A DNA stretch of 64,000 nt from Vibrio kanaloae (GCF_024347535.1 NZ_AP025497.1:2790001-2854000), one strand, 5' to 3'; counted from the stretch's first letter, positions 39,494 to 52,164 are shown. Translations and numbers: made by a program. Notes: generated by a model from the letters alone, not told the origin.

Positions 39494-40129
39494 TTACCAG
39501 AATACATCTCGGCGCTTGGCTCGAGCGATAATGTTTTCAGGCATCCTCTGCTCTAACCCACTTCTAAGCACAGTAATGCGCTTGTGTTGCCTTTGGTCTG
39601 CCGTTACCGAGTTATATAACCAGCGATAAGCATCTTCGTAATCTAGCGGGCTACCATAGTCACGTAGCAACAGCTCAGCTAAATGAATACTCGCACTTAG
39701 GTTCCCCATAGCAGCCGCTTCACGTAGATACGGAATCGCACGTTCTTTGTCTTGTTGAACCAAAGTACCACGAGAATAATAACGTCCCAGTTGCTCTAAC
39801 GCGGTGGGTAAACCTTGATGTGCTGCGTTTTCCATATAATACAAACCAAGCTCTACGTCTTGAGGAACACACACACCCCACGCCAACATATCACCATATA
39901 AAAACTCATAAGAAGGCAAGCTAATACGCGTCGCACGCGCAACGATATCTTCAACTAACTGGCACTTATCAGCTTTCACGCGCTCTAGGTGTTGATTATT
40001 CTCAATTAATTTAATCAATTCAGCTTCTGTATATATTGGAACGGGCTCCCCCACATCAGCCAAATTTGCATGACTCAAGGGTGAGCTCAGCGCCATTATC
40101 AATGAAGCTGCTACAATTCGTAGCCTCAT
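39494..40129 (-). CDS. motX: Sodium-driven polar flagellar motor protein MotX
   Basis: MotX is a periplasmic component of the Vibrio Na+-driven stator, part of the T-ring with MotY. It is 211 residues, exactly the length I recall for vibrio MotX, with a signal peptide (MRLRIVAASLIMALSSPLSHA) followed by NLADVGEPVPIYTEAELIKLI. Sel1-type repeats run from about 85 to 170 (GLYYMENAAHQGLPTALEQLG, AIPYLREAAAMGNLSASIHLA). Two cysteines (CQL and GVCV) can form the stabilising disulfide. The gene is monocistronic. Confidence 0.93.
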   Translation of the reverse strand: MRLRIVAASLIMALSSPLSHANLADVGEPVPIYTEAELIKLIENNQHLERVKADKCQLVEDIVARATRISLPSYEFLYGDMLAWGVCVPQDVELGLYYMENAAHQGLPTALEQLGRYYSRGTLVQQDKERAIPYLREAAAMGNLSASIHLAELLLRDYGSPLDYEDAYRWLYNSVTADQRQHKRITVLRSGLEQRMPENIIARAKRRDVFW

Positions 40130-40322
40130 ACCTGCACTCTATTATCTGTCGTTAAAGTTATCTATTGAGGGCGACAGAGGATTTCTACGCGCACAAAATA
40201 GGGTGAACTTCACTTTCCATGATATCTGTATCGGCAATAACCTTGACGGCTTTAGACAAAACTTGCCGCTAACGGGCAATATTTTGCCAGATGGCGTGCA
40301 AAATATCACCACCCAAAGCTAT

Positions 40323-40484
40323 ATACCAATCGTAGTAAATAACTGCTCACTCTAGCTTGTTAAAATACTCGATAACTTCGTTAGAATTTTTGATTGTAGA
40401 ATAACTACTTATCGAAAAATTCTGCCTTGTTCTCAAGCATTTTTCCGGCGCTATTTTTGATCACTTACTTACTGTGATTGGTAT
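40323..40484. mobile_element. 162-bp MITE-like palindromic element
   Basis: Its ends are ATACCAATC and GATTGGTAT, and the match extends inward imperfectly for about 23 bp (AGTAA/TTACT blocks). It contains no open frame. It fills most of the 460-bp gap 40130-40589 upstream of motX, and the remaining sequence is motX leader and a purA terminator. Its outer eight bases equal those of the IS630-type element at 4769-5860, suggesting mobilisation by such a transposase. Confidence 0.7.
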
Positions 40485-40507
40485 TCGACTCTCAAATTGC
40501 AGGTATT

Positions 40508-40537
40508 AAAAAGCCGACTTAACAAAGTCGGCTTTTA
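40508..40537 (-). terminator. Terminator of purA
   Basis: On the minus strand AAAAGCCGACTT and AAGTCGGCTTTTT pair around TGTT with a T-tail. It lies about 55 bp after the purA stop. Confidence 0.88.
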
Positions 40538-40589
40538 GAAACGATTTAATTATCACAACACTTTATGTGTTGAATCACTCAGACAGGCA

Positions 40590-41927
<1,338 letters not shown>

Positions 41928-42078
41928 TTAAAAATGGATTCTAGCACTGAATCATGCTTCTTGCAGTCACTTTTTGTTCATAATCATCAAGGCCATTCAA
42001 AAACAAATCTGCGATAACTCAGGGCGGAGCTTTAAAGATGCTGATATCATTATCTTTTTATAAATATAAGGCAGCATG

Positions 42079-42267
42079 ATGTCCCATTCAATTTGGCTCG
42101 CTATTGGGCTTGTTCTTATCGTCGAGGGGCTTGGGCCCTTAGTGGCACCAAACGGTTGGAGAAATATGGTTGCCCAACTTAGCCAGCAACCAGACACCCA
42201 GCTACGTCGCATTGGAGGCTGTCTTGTTGTCGCCGGAGCAGTTATCGCGTTCATGACTTATCGTTAG
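42079..42267 (+). CDS. DUF2065 (YjeT-like) membrane protein
   Basis: 62 residues with two hydrophobic segments (SIWLAIGLVLIVEGLGPLV and IGGCLVVAGAVIAFM), resembling E. coli YjeT, which also sits between hflC and purA. Unlike E. coli it is encoded on the opposite strand to its neighbours here. The second of two consecutive ATG codons is chosen for spacing from AAGG. Function unknown. Confidence 0.82.
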   Translation: MSHSIWLAIGLVLIVEGLGPLVAPNGWRNMVAQLSQQPDTQLRRIGGCLVVAGAVIAFMTYR

Positions 42268-42344
42268 GCTTTCTCAAAGCACAACGCTGTTGAGCTGCCT
42301 CCCTGAAGTTTCAAAACAGTGAATTCTCAGCTGCCAGAAAACAA

Positions 42345-42376
42345 AAAGGCTCCCATGATGGGAGCCTTTTGATTTT
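42345..42376. terminator. Bidirectional terminator between hflC and the DUF2065 gene
   Basis: AAAAGGCTCCCAT and ATGGGAGCCTTTT pair almost completely, with A/T-rich runs on both sides. Placed between convergent genes. Confidence 0.9.
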
Positions 42377-42412
42377 TAACGCATTCTGCTAGTCATTAAC
42401 TCACGAATCCGC

Positions 42413-43393
42413 TTATTTTTCTTGAACACCGCTTGCTTGATTCATGTAACGGAAGAAGTCTGTCTTCGGATCCAATACTAGAATGTCGCTCTTATCGCTA
42501 AATGATGTCTCATAAGCTTGCAGTGAACGCATGAAACCATAGAACTCAGGATCTTTGTTGAAAGCATCAGAGTAGATCTTCGCTGCTTCTGCATCGGCAT
42601 CACCGCGCGTGATTCGAGCGGTACGATCCGCTTCAGCAAGCACAGTCGCTACTTCTAGCTCAGCTTGAGCGCGAATAACTTCTGCTTTCTCACGACCTTG
42701 TGAACGGTGCTTACGGGCAACCGATTCACGCTCGGCACGCATCCGCTTATAGATAGAGTCACTGATGTTGTCTGGAAGGTTGATTTTCTTCATTCGGAAA
42801 TCAACAACTTCAACCCCAAGATCTTTAAACGCACTCTCACGAGTATCAGACAATACGTTTGCCATGATCTTATCGCGTTCACCATCAACCTCTAGCGCTT
42901 CCGCAGCCGCTACCGTTGTCACCACTTCGCTATCAGCAGAGTCTGGCAGAATATCCTCATTACGAGGACCTGACACGATTTGCTTAATTTCACGCGAACC
43001 GATCTCAGAACGTAATACATCAGTTACTTTACGCTCAAGTAGCGCTTCAGCCGTCAATGCATTACCGCCACCTGTTGCCAAGTAGTATTGACCGAAGTCT
43101 TGGATACGCCACTTAACGTATGAATCAATGATGACGTCTTTTTTCTCTGACGTTACGAAACGGTCTGAACGACCATCCATTGTCTGAATACGCGCATCAA
43201 GTGTTTTCACACGGTCGAACAATGGCAACTTAAAGTGCAGACCCGGTTCGTGGATCTGAGAGATATCATTGTTATCTTTCAATACACGACCAAAACGAAT
43301 CACAATACCGCGCTCGCCTTCAGGAATCACAAATACTGACATTAGTAGTAAAGCCAACGTCACAACCAATACAGGGATCATTAACTTACGCAT
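42413..43393 (-). CDS. hflC: HflC, FtsH protease modulator
   Basis: 326 residues: one N-terminal membrane anchor (LMIPVLVVTLALLLMSVFV) and a periplasmic SPFH/prohibitin domain (FVIPEGERGIVIRFGRVLKD onward), with a coiled-coil region near 200-270. HflC and HflK form a large cage around the FtsH protease and modulate its membrane-protein substrates. The start lies 2 bp after the hflK stop. Confidence 0.96.
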   Translation of the reverse strand: MRKLMIPVLVVTLALLLMSVFVIPEGERGIVIRFGRVLKDNNDISQIHEPGLHFKLPLFDRVKTLDARIQTMDGRSDRFVTSEKKDVIIDSYVKWRIQDFGQYYLATGGGNALTAEALLERKVTDVLRSEIGSREIKQIVSGPRNEDILPDSADSEVVTTVAAAEALEVDGERDKIMANVLSDTRESAFKDLGVEVVDFRMKKINLPDNISDSIYKRMRAERESVARKHRSQGREKAEVIRAQAELEVATVLAEADRTARITRGDADAEAAKIYSDAFNKDPEFYGFMRSLQAYETSFSDKSDILVLDPKTDFFRYMNQASGVQEK

Positions 43394-43395
43394 TA

Positions 43396-44598
43396 TTAGT
43401 ATCTCCCTTGACGTGAACTATCTGAACGAGTTTGAGTGCTAGACTTTGGATCCGCTTGAGTTTCTAACTCAATTTGATCGTAAGTCGATGGGGCTTTTGT
43501 CGAGCGCTTACCCGACTGACCTTCACCTTGAGCACCTAGCTTATCAATTGGTAGGTATAGCAAGTTACCGCTTGATTCTGAATCAATCAGCACTTTCGAT
43601 GTGCTTGAGTACACTTTTTCCATTGTATCTAAGTACATACGGTTACGTGTTACTTCAGGCGCTGCTTGGTATTCCGGTAGCAATTTCTCGAACTGAGCCA
43701 CTTGACCTAGAGCACCATTTACGATGCGCTCTGAATAACCAACCGCTTCTTTCTTCAAACGCTCAGCACGACCTGTTGCTTTTGGAAGAATGTCATTTCG
43801 GTATGCTTCAGCTTCACGTTCGAAACGCTCTTCATCCTCACGAGCCGCGATTGCATCATCAAATGCATCTTTCACTTGCTCTGGTGGACGTGCTGATTGG
43901 AAGTTCACATCAACAATCAAAATACCCATGTCGTAGCTATCGATAATACGATTTAGCGTTTCTTGAGTGCTTTGACGAATCTGTTGACGGCCACTCGTTA
44001 GAATACTATCCATCAGTGAATCACCAATTACCGCACGAAGCGCAGAATCGGTTGCTTGACGTAAACTGTCGTCCGCATTCGTTACACGATACAAGTATTT
44101 GTATGGGTCAGAAACACGGTATTGAACGCCCATCTCAACGGTCACAACGTTTTCGTCTTTTGTCAGCATAGTGCCTGAAGCACGTAGCGAACGAATCGCT
44201 TGAACGTTTACCAGTTGTTCCGCTTTAACTTCATCGATGAAACGTGGGTGCCAGTTAAGGCCAGGTTCTTCGATACGATCAAACTGACCCAGTCGAAGCA
44301 CGACGGCTCTTTCTGCCTCACCAACCGTGTAGAAACCAGCAAAGAACCAGATAGCAATGGCAATAACGGCAATGACACCAAAGCCAATTGCACCGCCTCC
44401 ACCAATAGATGGTCCGTTACCGCCACCACCTTTTTTACCAAACTTGCCACCTAACTTTTGACTTAGTTTATTAAACACTTCGTCTAGATCTGGCGGTCCT
44501 TGATCTCGGCCGCCGCGATTATTTTTATTACCCCAAGGGTCATTATCGCGGCCGTTATTATCACCGTTGTTATTATTTCCAGGCTCATTCCACGCCAT
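43396..44598 (-). CDS. hflK: HflK, FtsH protease modulator
   Basis: 400 residues, with a Gly/Asn-rich cytoplasmic N-terminus (about 1-70), a membrane segment (IGFGVIAVIAIAIWFFAGF near 72), an SPFH domain beginning TVGEAERAVVLRLG, and a C-terminal coiled coil and Ser/Thr/Gln-rich tail. It acts with HflC. It starts 27 bp after hflX in the same cluster. Confidence 0.97.
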   Translation of the reverse strand: MAWNEPGNNNNGDNNGRDNDPWGNKNNRGGRDQGPPDLDEVFNKLSQKLGGKFGKKGGGGNGPSIGGGGAIGFGVIAVIAIAIWFFAGFYTVGEAERAVVLRLGQFDRIEEPGLNWHPRFIDEVKAEQLVNVQAIRSLRASGTMLTKDENVVTVEMGVQYRVSDPYKYLYRVTNADDSLRQATDSALRAVIGDSLMDSILTSGRQQIRQSTQETLNRIIDSYDMGILIVDVNFQSARPPEQVKDAFDDAIAAREDEERFEREAEAYRNDILPKATGRAERLKKEAVGYSERIVNGALGQVAQFEKLLPEYQAAPEVTRNRMYLDTMEKVYSSTSKVLIDSESSGNLLYLPIDKLGAQGEGQSGKRSTKAPSTYDQIELETQADPKSSTQTRSDSSRQGRY

Positions 44599-44625
44599 TA
44601 GAAAGCTCCATCATTTGATATGACG

Positions 44626-45933
44626 TTATACTGTAGCAGTCTCTTTGGTAACGATAAAGTCACCTAAGAGCGCCCCTTCTCTTTTTTCAAGTTTAGACCA
44701 ATCTATTTGTTGCATTCGGATATCTATCAACAAGTTACCATTTTCATCATACTCTTCTTGTTGAATACATTTCATCTCAAAGAATAAGCTGCGAATACGG
44801 CCCTGATGTTGATGTGGAATACACAACCGGAATTGAACCATCTGGCTAGCTAAACGCTCAGTTAAAGCTTCAAACAGCAGTTCAATACCTTCTCCTTCCA
44901 TTGCAGAAACCCAAACAGCGCGAGGTGCGCCCTCTTCGTCTCTTTCAATTCGAGGTTTTTGGTCTTCCATGCAGTCAATTTTATTCATGACTACAAGGGT
45001 TGGCACTTCATGAGCATCAATTTCTTCTAATACTTCATGAACCGCCTGAATGTTCTCACGAAAGCGGTCATCACTGGCATCAACAACATGTAACAAAATG
45101 TCAGCTTCCTGCGTCTCTTGTAACGTAGCCTTGAACGCAGCGACCAAGTCGTGTGGTAAATGACGGATAAAACCTACGGTATCTGCGAGAATTGCAGGCC
45201 CGACATCTGCCAAATCAATCTTACGTAGTGTTGGGTCTAAGGTTGCAAACAGTTGGTCTGCCGCATAAACACCTGCACTAGTAATACGATTGAAAAGTGT
45301 TGATTTCCCTGCGTTGGTATAACCAACCAAAGAAATTGTTGGGATTTCAGCTCGATGACGAGCACGTCGTCCTTGTTCACGTTGTTTAGCTACTTTTGCT
45401 AAACGACGCAGTATTGCCTTTATACGGTCACGCAACAAACGTCGATCAGTTTCCAGCTGAGTTTCACCTGGACCACGAAGACCAATACCACCTTTCTGCC
45501 TTTCAAGGTGAGTCCAACCACGAATCAGTCGAGTAGAGATATGACGAAGTTGAGCGAGCTCAACTTGTAGCTTACCTTCATGAGTTCGCGCACGTTGTGC
45601 AAAGATATCTAAGATCAACCCCGTGCGATCAATCACACGACATTTACACAATTGCTCGAGGTTTCGCTCTTGGGCAGGAGAGAGAGAGTGGTTAAAAATC
45701 ACAATTTCAGCACCGGTCAGCTGAACGGCTTGAGCGATTTCTAGGGCTTTACCTTCTCCAACGTAGTATTTAGGGAGTGGGGATTGGCGGCTACCAGTAA
45801 TCACTTGTAGCGTTTCTACCCCCGCAGAGGAGACCAGCATTTCACATTCGCTTAGGTCTTCCCATTCTCCCTCTTGCGTGAAGTTGATATGAACAAGTAC
45901 GGCTCGCTCGCCGGATTCATAACGGTCAAACAA
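44626..45933 (-). CDS. hflX: Ribosome-associated GTPase HflX
   Basis: 435 residues. An N-terminal nucleotide-binding domain, then a glycine-rich GLRGPGETQLETDRRLLR linker near 155, then the G domain with GYTNAGKSTLFNRIT near 205 (G1), DTVGFIRHLPHDLV near 250 (G3) and NKID near 320 (G4). HflX splits stalled 70S ribosomes under stress. It lies between hfq and hflK, as in E. coli. Confidence 0.97.
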   Translation of the reverse strand: MFDRYESGERAVLVHINFTQEGEWEDLSECEMLVSSAGVETLQVITGSRQSPLPKYYVGEGKALEIAQAVQLTGAEIVIFNHSLSPAQERNLEQLCKCRVIDRTGLILDIFAQRARTHEGKLQVELAQLRHISTRLIRGWTHLERQKGGIGLRGPGETQLETDRRLLRDRIKAILRRLAKVAKQREQGRRARHRAEIPTISLVGYTNAGKSTLFNRITSAGVYAADQLFATLDPTLRKIDLADVGPAILADTVGFIRHLPHDLVAAFKATLQETQEADILLHVVDASDDRFRENIQAVHEVLEEIDAHEVPTLVVMNKIDCMEDQKPRIERDEEGAPRAVWVSAMEGEGIELLFEALTERLASQMVQFRLCIPHQHQGRIRSLFFEMKCIQQEEYDENGNLLIDIRMQQIDWSKLEKREGALLGDFIVTKETATV

Positions 45934-45977
45934 GCAACCAACTCCTTATTACAGCATGTGCTGTATTCGTTAAATAA

Positions 45978-46271
<294 letters not shown>

Positions 46272-46327
46272 TTATTTAGCTAGTGGTGCACAAAAAGGTG
46301 CGGCCTTTGCATCTGAGCTAAATGAAT

Positions 46328-46384
46328 AAAAAAACTCCGTTGTTATTGAAAGGCTGTGATTTTTTAAAAGCCTCAATAACGGAT
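46328..46384 (-). terminator. Terminator-like hairpin between miaA and hfq
   Basis: On the minus strand CCGTTATTGAGGCT pairs with AGCC-TTTCAATAACAACGG with bulges and is followed by AGTTTTTTT. It could partly uncouple hfq from miaA transcription. Confidence 0.6.
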
Positions 46385-46434
46385 CCTTTCCAGAGTATAT
46401 TCACGCAAAAGCGATCACATTATACACAGCAATA

Positions 46435-47367
46435 CTAATCAGATGCTATTGCATCTGAAAGAGTTTCTAACGCTTGTTCAATGTTTTCGCTATCTAACCA
46501 AGTTAAATCATCCCAACTGCGCAACCAGGTGATTTGTCGCTTGGCCAACTGACGGGTTGCACAGACACCACGGAAAACCGCTTCGTCTAAATCACAATTC
46601 CCGTCTAAATAATCCCACATCTGCCTATAACCAACGCATCGGATCGATGGGAGCTCTGGGTGAAGATCTTTTCTGGCGTACAACGCCTTCATTTCCTCTT
46701 CAAAACCCGCTTCTATCATCTTCTCGAAGCGCAGCTCAATACGGCGATGGAGTTCTGTCCTTTCCTTGGGAGCTATAGCAAATTGTTTTACACGAAATGG
46801 CAGGCTATCGCCTTTCGTTTGAGTGAGCTCAGTTAATGTTTTACCCGAAATTCGATAAACTTCCAATGCCCTTGAAAGCCTTTGTGGATCATTTCGGTGT
46901 ATTCTTTCAGCTGAGACGGGATCTATCTCTCTTAATTGATCGTGCAGTGCTTGCCAACCTTGCTCGATAGATTCCGCTTCAATTTGCTTACGAATCTCTT
47001 GATCCGCGGCAGGTAATGGCGATAAACCTTCCAACAAGGCCTTGTAATACAGCATTGTGCCACCGACCAGTAGCGGGATTTTGCCTTCCGCTACAATCTT
47101 ATTCATTTCATTGATCGCATCACGACGAAAATCTGCCGCCGAATACGCTTCGCTGGGATCCAGAATATCAATCAAGCGATGAGGCGCAAGCGCGAGCTCT
47201 TCCGCATCCGGTTTAGCGGTGCCAATATCCATATCTTTGTAGATCAATGCCGAATCGACACTGATGATCTCTACTGGGAACTTCTGACGTAAGCGGATAG
47301 CTAAATCTGTTTTTCCTGATGCCGTTGGGCCCATTAAAAACAACGCTAAAGGTAATTTTTCAGTCAT
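46435..47367 (-). CDS. miaA: tRNA dimethylallyltransferase
   Basis: MiaA adds dimethylallyl to A37 of tRNAs reading UNN codons. At 310 residues from ATG 47367 ([21 protein letters not shown]) it matches family length. An open extension to 47430 has no ribosome site. Motifs are [14 protein letters not shown] near 13, the catalytic [16 protein letters not shown] near 38, [12 protein letters not shown] near 100 and [14 protein letters not shown] near 240. It follows mutL and precedes hfq. Confidence 0.95.
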   Translation of the reverse strand: MTEKLPLALFLMGPTASGKTDLAIRLRQKFPVEIISVDSALIYKDMDIGTAKPDAEELALAPHRLIDILDPSEAYSAADFRRDAINEMNKIVAEGKIPLLVGGTMLYYKALLEGLSPLPAADQEIRKQIEAESIEQGWQALHDQLREIDPVSAERIHRNDPQRLSRALEVYRISGKTLTELTQTKGDSLPFRVKQFAIAPKERTELHRRIELRFEKMIEAGFEEEMKALYARKDLHPELPSIRCVGYRQMWDYLDGNCDLDEAVFRGVCATRQLAKRQITWLRSWDDLTWLDSENIEQALETLSDAIASD

Positions 47368-47463
47368 GATATTTAGTATAATTTTCTCTGTTAGAGCCTT
47401 TATAGCAAAGGGCTTTATGTCGCGATACATTCAGCTGAAAAGATAAATGTGGTCGCGAAAAAG

Positions 47464-49698
47464 TTAAACCGAAAACGCGGCTATGGTCGCTGAAAAATCG
47501 ATAGGATGAACAAACTCAGGATCATCTAATGGAAGTAGACCATGCCAAAGCTGTTCAAGTTCCCCAACGAGCTGAACCGCCTCAGATAAAGTGTAGTCGC
47601 TTTTTACTTGCGCGGTTTGAATCCCGATCCAGGAAGCCAGTGATGGCAACAGGTCGTTAACAACATTAGCCGCGTGATGCTCTACAATCTGGCCGTTTAT
47701 TGAAGCCGCGTAAGATAACAGATCTGGGATCAAAATTTGTAAGTTTTGCTGTCTCAAGGGCGAAGGCACACCCATCACCATCACCGTCTCACTGTTGCGA
47801 GCCTTAAGCTCAATACCAAGTAACGTCAGTGTTTGGCTTAATGCTTTCGCTACCTCGACAAGTTCACTACCAAGCTTAATAGATAAAGGCACTAACAACG
47901 GTTGGCTTTTCAACGGTCCACTTTGAGTATCCATCTGACCAATAACACGCAACAACTCAGCCTTGGCTAAAGAAACCAATACACAGCCATTTTTATTGCC
48001 CATCACGAGGTACTGACGCTCTACAACGGTAACCGCCTTCCCCAAGTCAGTTACCGGAGCTCTTGGTTTCGTATCAACGGGCTTAATATCGTCAGGCTTA
48101 TTCGAAATCGGATTCCTCTGCAAAGGCGCAACGTTTGCCTCTGATCTATCCACAACGACTTGCCTATCCACAACGGCTTGTTCATCAAAATCAGGGGTTT
48201 TTAGAAGCTCTTTGTAAGCTTTCACTTCGCGCCTAGAAGGCGCGGGATCAGCATGGTGTTGGTGCGACTCTTTTTCTTTCTTCGGTGCAGGGCGAGACTC
48301 TATCCATTCTTGACGAGGAGAGCCGGTAAAATTGGTTTCACGCTCAAGCGAGCTGAGGTGAGTGGACGAGCTTACGTTAGTTGATGAATTTGGGCTGGTT
48401 GATGAACTGGAGTTAGTTGATGAAGCATAGTCTTGCCCGCCGTCATTAACACGATCTTGAGACCGGTTAGAAGCTCGTTCAGGTTCTGATTTTCTTGGGT
48501 AAGCTGGCGTTTGCTCAATAGCCTGTCGCACCCTTTCTGACACTAAGTTTTGCTCTGAATCGGCAGGCACAGTGTCTTCTTGTTCGGAAACATTGGACGC
48601 ATTGCTAGATTCAGAAACAGCACCATCTTGCTGATAATGATCCACGTCTAATTGATGAAAAGCCGACTGATTAATTGGCGCAGCGTCGATCTGTTTACTT
48701 TGCGCAAGACCATCACTCAATGCTTGGTAAATAAAATCATGCACAAGGCGTGCTTGATGGAAACGCACTTCATGCTTGGCAGGGTGCACATTCACGTCGA
48801 CTTGATGCGGGTCTAGCTCAATGAACAACACATACGTCGCAAATTGGTCTGGTCGAAGGCTAGTTTCATAGCTTTGACGGATTGCATGGTTGATCAATTT
48901 GTCGCGCATCATACGGCCGTTCACATAGCAGTATTGCAGATCGCTTTGCTGCCTTGCTCCTTCAGGCGTGGTGATCCAGCCATGAAGTTTCAACCCTTGA
49001 TGTTCGAGCTCAATCTTAAGCATATGACGGACAAAAGCATTACCACACACGGCTGCAATACGCTTTTCAGCCTGAACATCGGTTTTGGCCGCACGGTACT
49101 GACGAATCATCTTGCCGTTGTGACGCAGGTTGATCGTCACATCAAAGCGGCTTAGCGCAATTCGCTTAAGCAGTTCATCAATATGAGTAAATTCGGTTTT
49201 CTCGGTACGTAAGAACTTGCGCCGTGCTGGTGTATTGAAGAACAGATCCAACACCTCAACCGAGGTACCAATAGGGTGCGCAGCAGGCTGCAGTTTAACC
49301 TGCATCTCTCGCCCTTCACTGTGTGCAGCCCAAGCTTGATCTTGAGTTGCAGGGCGAGAGGTCATGGTTAAGCGTGCGACAGAGCTAATACTCGCCAACG
49401 CTTCACCACGAAAACCAAGGCTGACGATCGCCTCAAGGTCATCAAGGGTATGGATTTTGGAGGTAGCATGACGGCTCAATGCCAACGCAAGCTCATCTTT
49501 AACGATCCCCTTGCCATTGTCACGAACGCGGATCATCTTGGCGCCACCTTTCTCGATATCGATATCGATACGTGTGGCACCTGAATCCAAACTGTTCTCT
49601 ACCAACTCTTTGACAACAGAGGCAGGCCTTTCTACCACTTCACCCGCTGCGATTTGGTTAGCTAACCGAGCTGGCAGTATTTTGATCGTCATATTCAT
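47464..49698 (-). CDS. mutL: DNA mismatch repair protein MutL
   Basis: 744 residues. The GHKL ATPase domain shows [17 protein letters not shown] near 31, RDNGKGI near 57 and [10 protein letters not shown] near 95. A long low-complexity linker (about 345-560, Ser/Asn/Pro/Glu-rich) joins it to the C-terminal dimerisation domain. No DQHAAHERI endonuclease motif is visible, as expected for species that use MutH. The linker is longer than in E. coli (615 residues). AAGG stands 6 bases before the ATG. Confidence 0.97.
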   Translation of the reverse strand: MNMTIKILPARLANQIAAGEVVERPASVVKELVENSLDSGATRIDIDIEKGGAKMIRVRDNGKGIVKDELALALSRHATSKIHTLDDLEAIVSLGFRGEALASISSVARLTMTSRPATQDQAWAAHSEGREMQVKLQPAAHPIGTSVEVLDLFFNTPARRKFLRTEKTEFTHIDELLKRIALSRFDVTINLRHNGKMIRQYRAAKTDVQAEKRIAAVCGNAFVRHMLKIELEHQGLKLHGWITTPEGARQQSDLQYCYVNGRMMRDKLINHAIRQSYETSLRPDQFATYVLFIELDPHQVDVNVHPAKHEVRFHQARLVHDFIYQALSDGLAQSKQIDAAPINQSAFHQLDVDHYQQDGAVSESSNASNVSEQEDTVPADSEQNLVSERVRQAIEQTPAYPRKSEPERASNRSQDRVNDGGQDYASSTNSSSSTSPNSSTNVSSSTHLSSLERETNFTGSPRQEWIESRPAPKKEKESHQHHADPAPSRREVKAYKELLKTPDFDEQAVVDRQVVVDRSEANVAPLQRNPISNKPDDIKPVDTKPRAPVTDLGKAVTVVERQYLVMGNKNGCVLVSLAKAELLRVIGQMDTQSGPLKSQPLLVPLSIKLGSELVEVAKALSQTLTLLGIELKARNSETVMVMGVPSPLRQQNLQILIPDLLSYAASINGQIVEHHAANVVNDLLPSLASWIGIQTAQVKSDYTLSEAVQLVGELEQLWHGLLPLDDPEFVHPIDFSATIAAFSV

Positions 49699-49743
49699 AG
49701 CTACCTTACTGCCATTGATGGAAACATGTCTGCGTTAAAAAGC

Positions 49744-51459
49744 TTATTTGTGCGGAATAATCAGCACTTGGCCGACGGCTAAACCATCGGATCGTAGATT
49801 GTTCGCTTGGCGAATACTGTTAACGCTCACGCCATACTTAGAAGCAATCTTGCCAAGATAATCCCCTCGTACGACTTTATGCTTACGTAAGGGTACATCT
49901 TTCACCTCAACCGTAATACGTAACTTTTGGCCCACTCTCAGGGTTTCAGACTTCAAACGGTTCTCGCGCTTAATGTCCGCGACCAAAACTTTATAACGGC
50001 TGGCTATCTTGCCGAGATATTCTCCAGACTTAACCGTGTGCGTTATGGTCTTGGTTTTGACTGCACTGCTAGATGATGAGCCTGAAGCGCTGCTTGGGAT
50101 CTTAAGCACTTGGCCGATTGCTAGGCTACTCGATTTCAGGTTATTGAGTTTCATCAAGGCCTGCGTCGACGTGCCATATTTGCTGGCAATCACAGATAGC
50201 GACTCGCCACGAGACACCTTATGTTGGCTAACGCTACCCGTTGATGATGTGGCCTTCGACAAGATGATCCCTTCAGGCGGATTCGCTTTCAAATACTTAA
50301 CGACCGCTTTGGTCACAGCACGCGCAAGTTTATCTTGGTGTGAGCGTTGAAAAAGAAGCTTCTCTTCCGTCGGATTAGAAATAAAGCCTGTCTCGACCAA
50401 TACCGATGGAATTTGTGGGGAACGCAATACTGCCAAACTAGTATTAATCGGCTTCCTATTATGCAGCCTTGCGACCTTACCCATTTCCGACAGGATCGCC
50501 GCTGCCAATTTATAGCCTTCTTTTTGAGAGTGACTAAACTGCAGGTCAAGCAAGGTTTGGTTGACATTCTTATCATACATATTGCTAGTGAAAGCCGCGC
50601 CGCTACCACCCAATAATTCGGATTGTTTCTCTTTGTTTTCAATCCAACGTGATATTTCGGTATTCGCACGTCGAGTATTCAACACAAACACCGATCCCCC
50701 TCTGGGTTGAGGTGTCGTAAAGGCATCCGCGTGAATAGAGATCAGCAGGTGAGCTTCATTCTCACGAGCAATCGCAACACGTCGGTTCAAGTTCACAAAG
50801 TAGTCAGCATTGCGTGTTAAGCGCGTCGTGATTCCTGGCACCGCATTCAACTGGGCTGCAAGCTTACGAGATATACTCAAAGTCGCATTCTTTTCGTACT
50901 TACGAGTTGGGCCAATCGAGCCTGGATCTTCACCACCGTGGCCAGGATCTATCACGATCAGAATATCTTTCTGACGCTTAACCTGATTAATATTTTTACT
51001 TACCGTTGACTTACTCGGCGTGGACTTATCTTTACTGATAGCACCATGAGGGAGGTCAATCACCAAACGGTGACCATATTGACCACCTGGCGTTGGGCTG
51101 AGTTTAAACAAATCGGCTTCAGACGACCTTTTCAACTCAAACACCAAGCGATAAGTGTTTTTCTCTGGTGGGGAACTCTTACGGACTTTCGACAGAATAG
51201 GGCTATCTTTCACCACAACAGGCAACTGGGTCGCAAGGTTGGTATTTTTTAAATCGACAACTAAACGACTCGGGCTACTCAGAGTAAAATAACTAAAATC
51301 AGCTTCCGATTGCAGATCGATCACCACACGAGTTTCTTCAGGAGAAGGCCAAACCCGCAAACCTTTAAGTGAATTAGCAAAAGAAAGTGAAGAAAACAGT
51401 AAAGATAAAATAGCAGCCATCATGGCTGCTGTAGAAAAAAGGCGTTTAGAAATCAACAT
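49744..51459 (-). CDS. amiB: N-acetylmuramoyl-L-alanine amidase AmiB
   Basis: A periplasmic amidase that splits septal peptidoglycan after activation by EnvC. It is 571 residues: signal peptide (about 1-28), AMIN domain (30-140), Amidase_3 domain with [15 protein letters not shown] near 170, ISIHADAF near 238 and [11 protein letters not shown] near 357, then three LysM repeats (near 395, 470 and 525) ending in VLIIPHK. Its start overlaps the end of tsaE by 7 bp. The three LysM copies are Ser-linked. Confidence 0.96.
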   Translation of the reverse strand: MLISKRLFSTAAMMAAILSLLFSSLSFANSLKGLRVWPSPEETRVVIDLQSEADFSYFTLSSPSRLVVDLKNTNLATQLPVVVKDSPILSKVRKSSPPEKNTYRLVFELKRSSEADLFKLSPTPGGQYGHRLVIDLPHGAISKDKSTPSKSTVSKNINQVKRQKDILIVIDPGHGGEDPGSIGPTRKYEKNATLSISRKLAAQLNAVPGITTRLTRNADYFVNLNRRVAIARENEAHLLISIHADAFTTPQPRGGSVFVLNTRRANTEISRWIENKEKQSELLGGSGAAFTSNMYDKNVNQTLLDLQFSHSQKEGYKLAAAILSEMGKVARLHNRKPINTSLAVLRSPQIPSVLVETGFISNPTEEKLLFQRSHQDKLARAVTKAVVKYLKANPPEGIILSKATSSTGSVSQHKVSRGESLSVIASKYGTSTQALMKLNNLKSSSLAIGQVLKIPSSASGSSSSSAVKTKTITHTVKSGEYLGKIASRYKVLVADIKRENRLKSETLRVGQKLRITVEVKDVPLRKHKVVRGDYLGKIASKYGVSVNSIRQANNLRSDGLAVGQVLIIPHK

Positions 51460-51917
51460 AAATCCAACTGATTAAGTAAGCGCTGTCCGTATTCACTGTT
51501 AGCGGTTAAAGAAACAATACGGTGATCGTCTTGGTAACGAATCTCAATATCCAAATCAGCTTCCGGTAGCATCCCGTAGCCTTTCTCTGGCCACTCCACC
51601 AAACAGATAGCATCTGGAGTAAAGTAGTCACGAATTCCCATGAACTCTAACTCTTCAGGATCGGCTAAGCGATAGAGATCAAAGTGATACACCTGCCAAT
51701 CTGCAAGTTGATAAGGTTCAACTAGAGTATACGTTGGGCTCTTTACATTTCCTTGATGGCCAAGTGCTTTTACAAAACCGCGACTGAAAGTCGTTTTACC
51801 GGCGCCAAGATCACCGTGCAGATAAATAGTCGTCTGCTGTGAGCAAAGATTAGAAAGCTCCGTTCCTAATTGAATCGTTGCTTGTTCATCTTTCAAAGTA
51901 AATTGCTTAATGCTCAT
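51453..51917 (-). CDS. tsaE: tRNA threonylcarbamoyladenosine biosynthesis ATPase
   Basis: TsaE is an ATPase for t6A37 formation with TsaB, TsaC and TsaD. It is 154 residues from ATG 51917 ([12 protein letters not shown]). A longer open frame to 52058 gives a non-conserved extension. It has Walker [16 protein letters not shown] near 36, [10 protein letters not shown] near 62, [19 protein letters not shown] near 80 and LVEWPEKG near 110. Its stop overlaps the amiB start, so the two are translationally linked. Confidence 0.94.
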   Translation of the reverse strand: MSIKQFTLKDEQATIQLGTELSNLCSQQTTIYLHGDLGAGKTTFSRGFVKALGHQGNVKSPTYTLVEPYQLADWQVYHFDLYRLADPEELEFMGIRDYFTPDAICLVEWPEKGYGMLPEADLDIEIRYQDDHRIVSLTANSEYGQRLLNQLDLC

Positions 51918-52164
51918 GAATACGTTCTCTAAAAATCGATCGTTGACTATATAAAAATCAAAAGAACAAGAATAGTAAACCGTGATGCTTTTAGGAAACA
52001 AGCACTCAAGTGTAAGTTCTGTGAAAAATACTGACGAAAATACGTCTGTTCTGGTCAATACCGCTAAGATCCGTTAAGATCCGCCCCCATTTTTGCCGAA
52101 CCTAATTTTAATTAGCCTTATCTCTAATTGTAAAACAGAGAAAATAAGAATTAAGAATCAAGCC

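Noticed and set aside
40140..40320. Possible small gene upstream of motX
   Set aside because: No start with a ribosome site and no frame longer than a few tens of codons. The sequence is leader plus the MITE edge.
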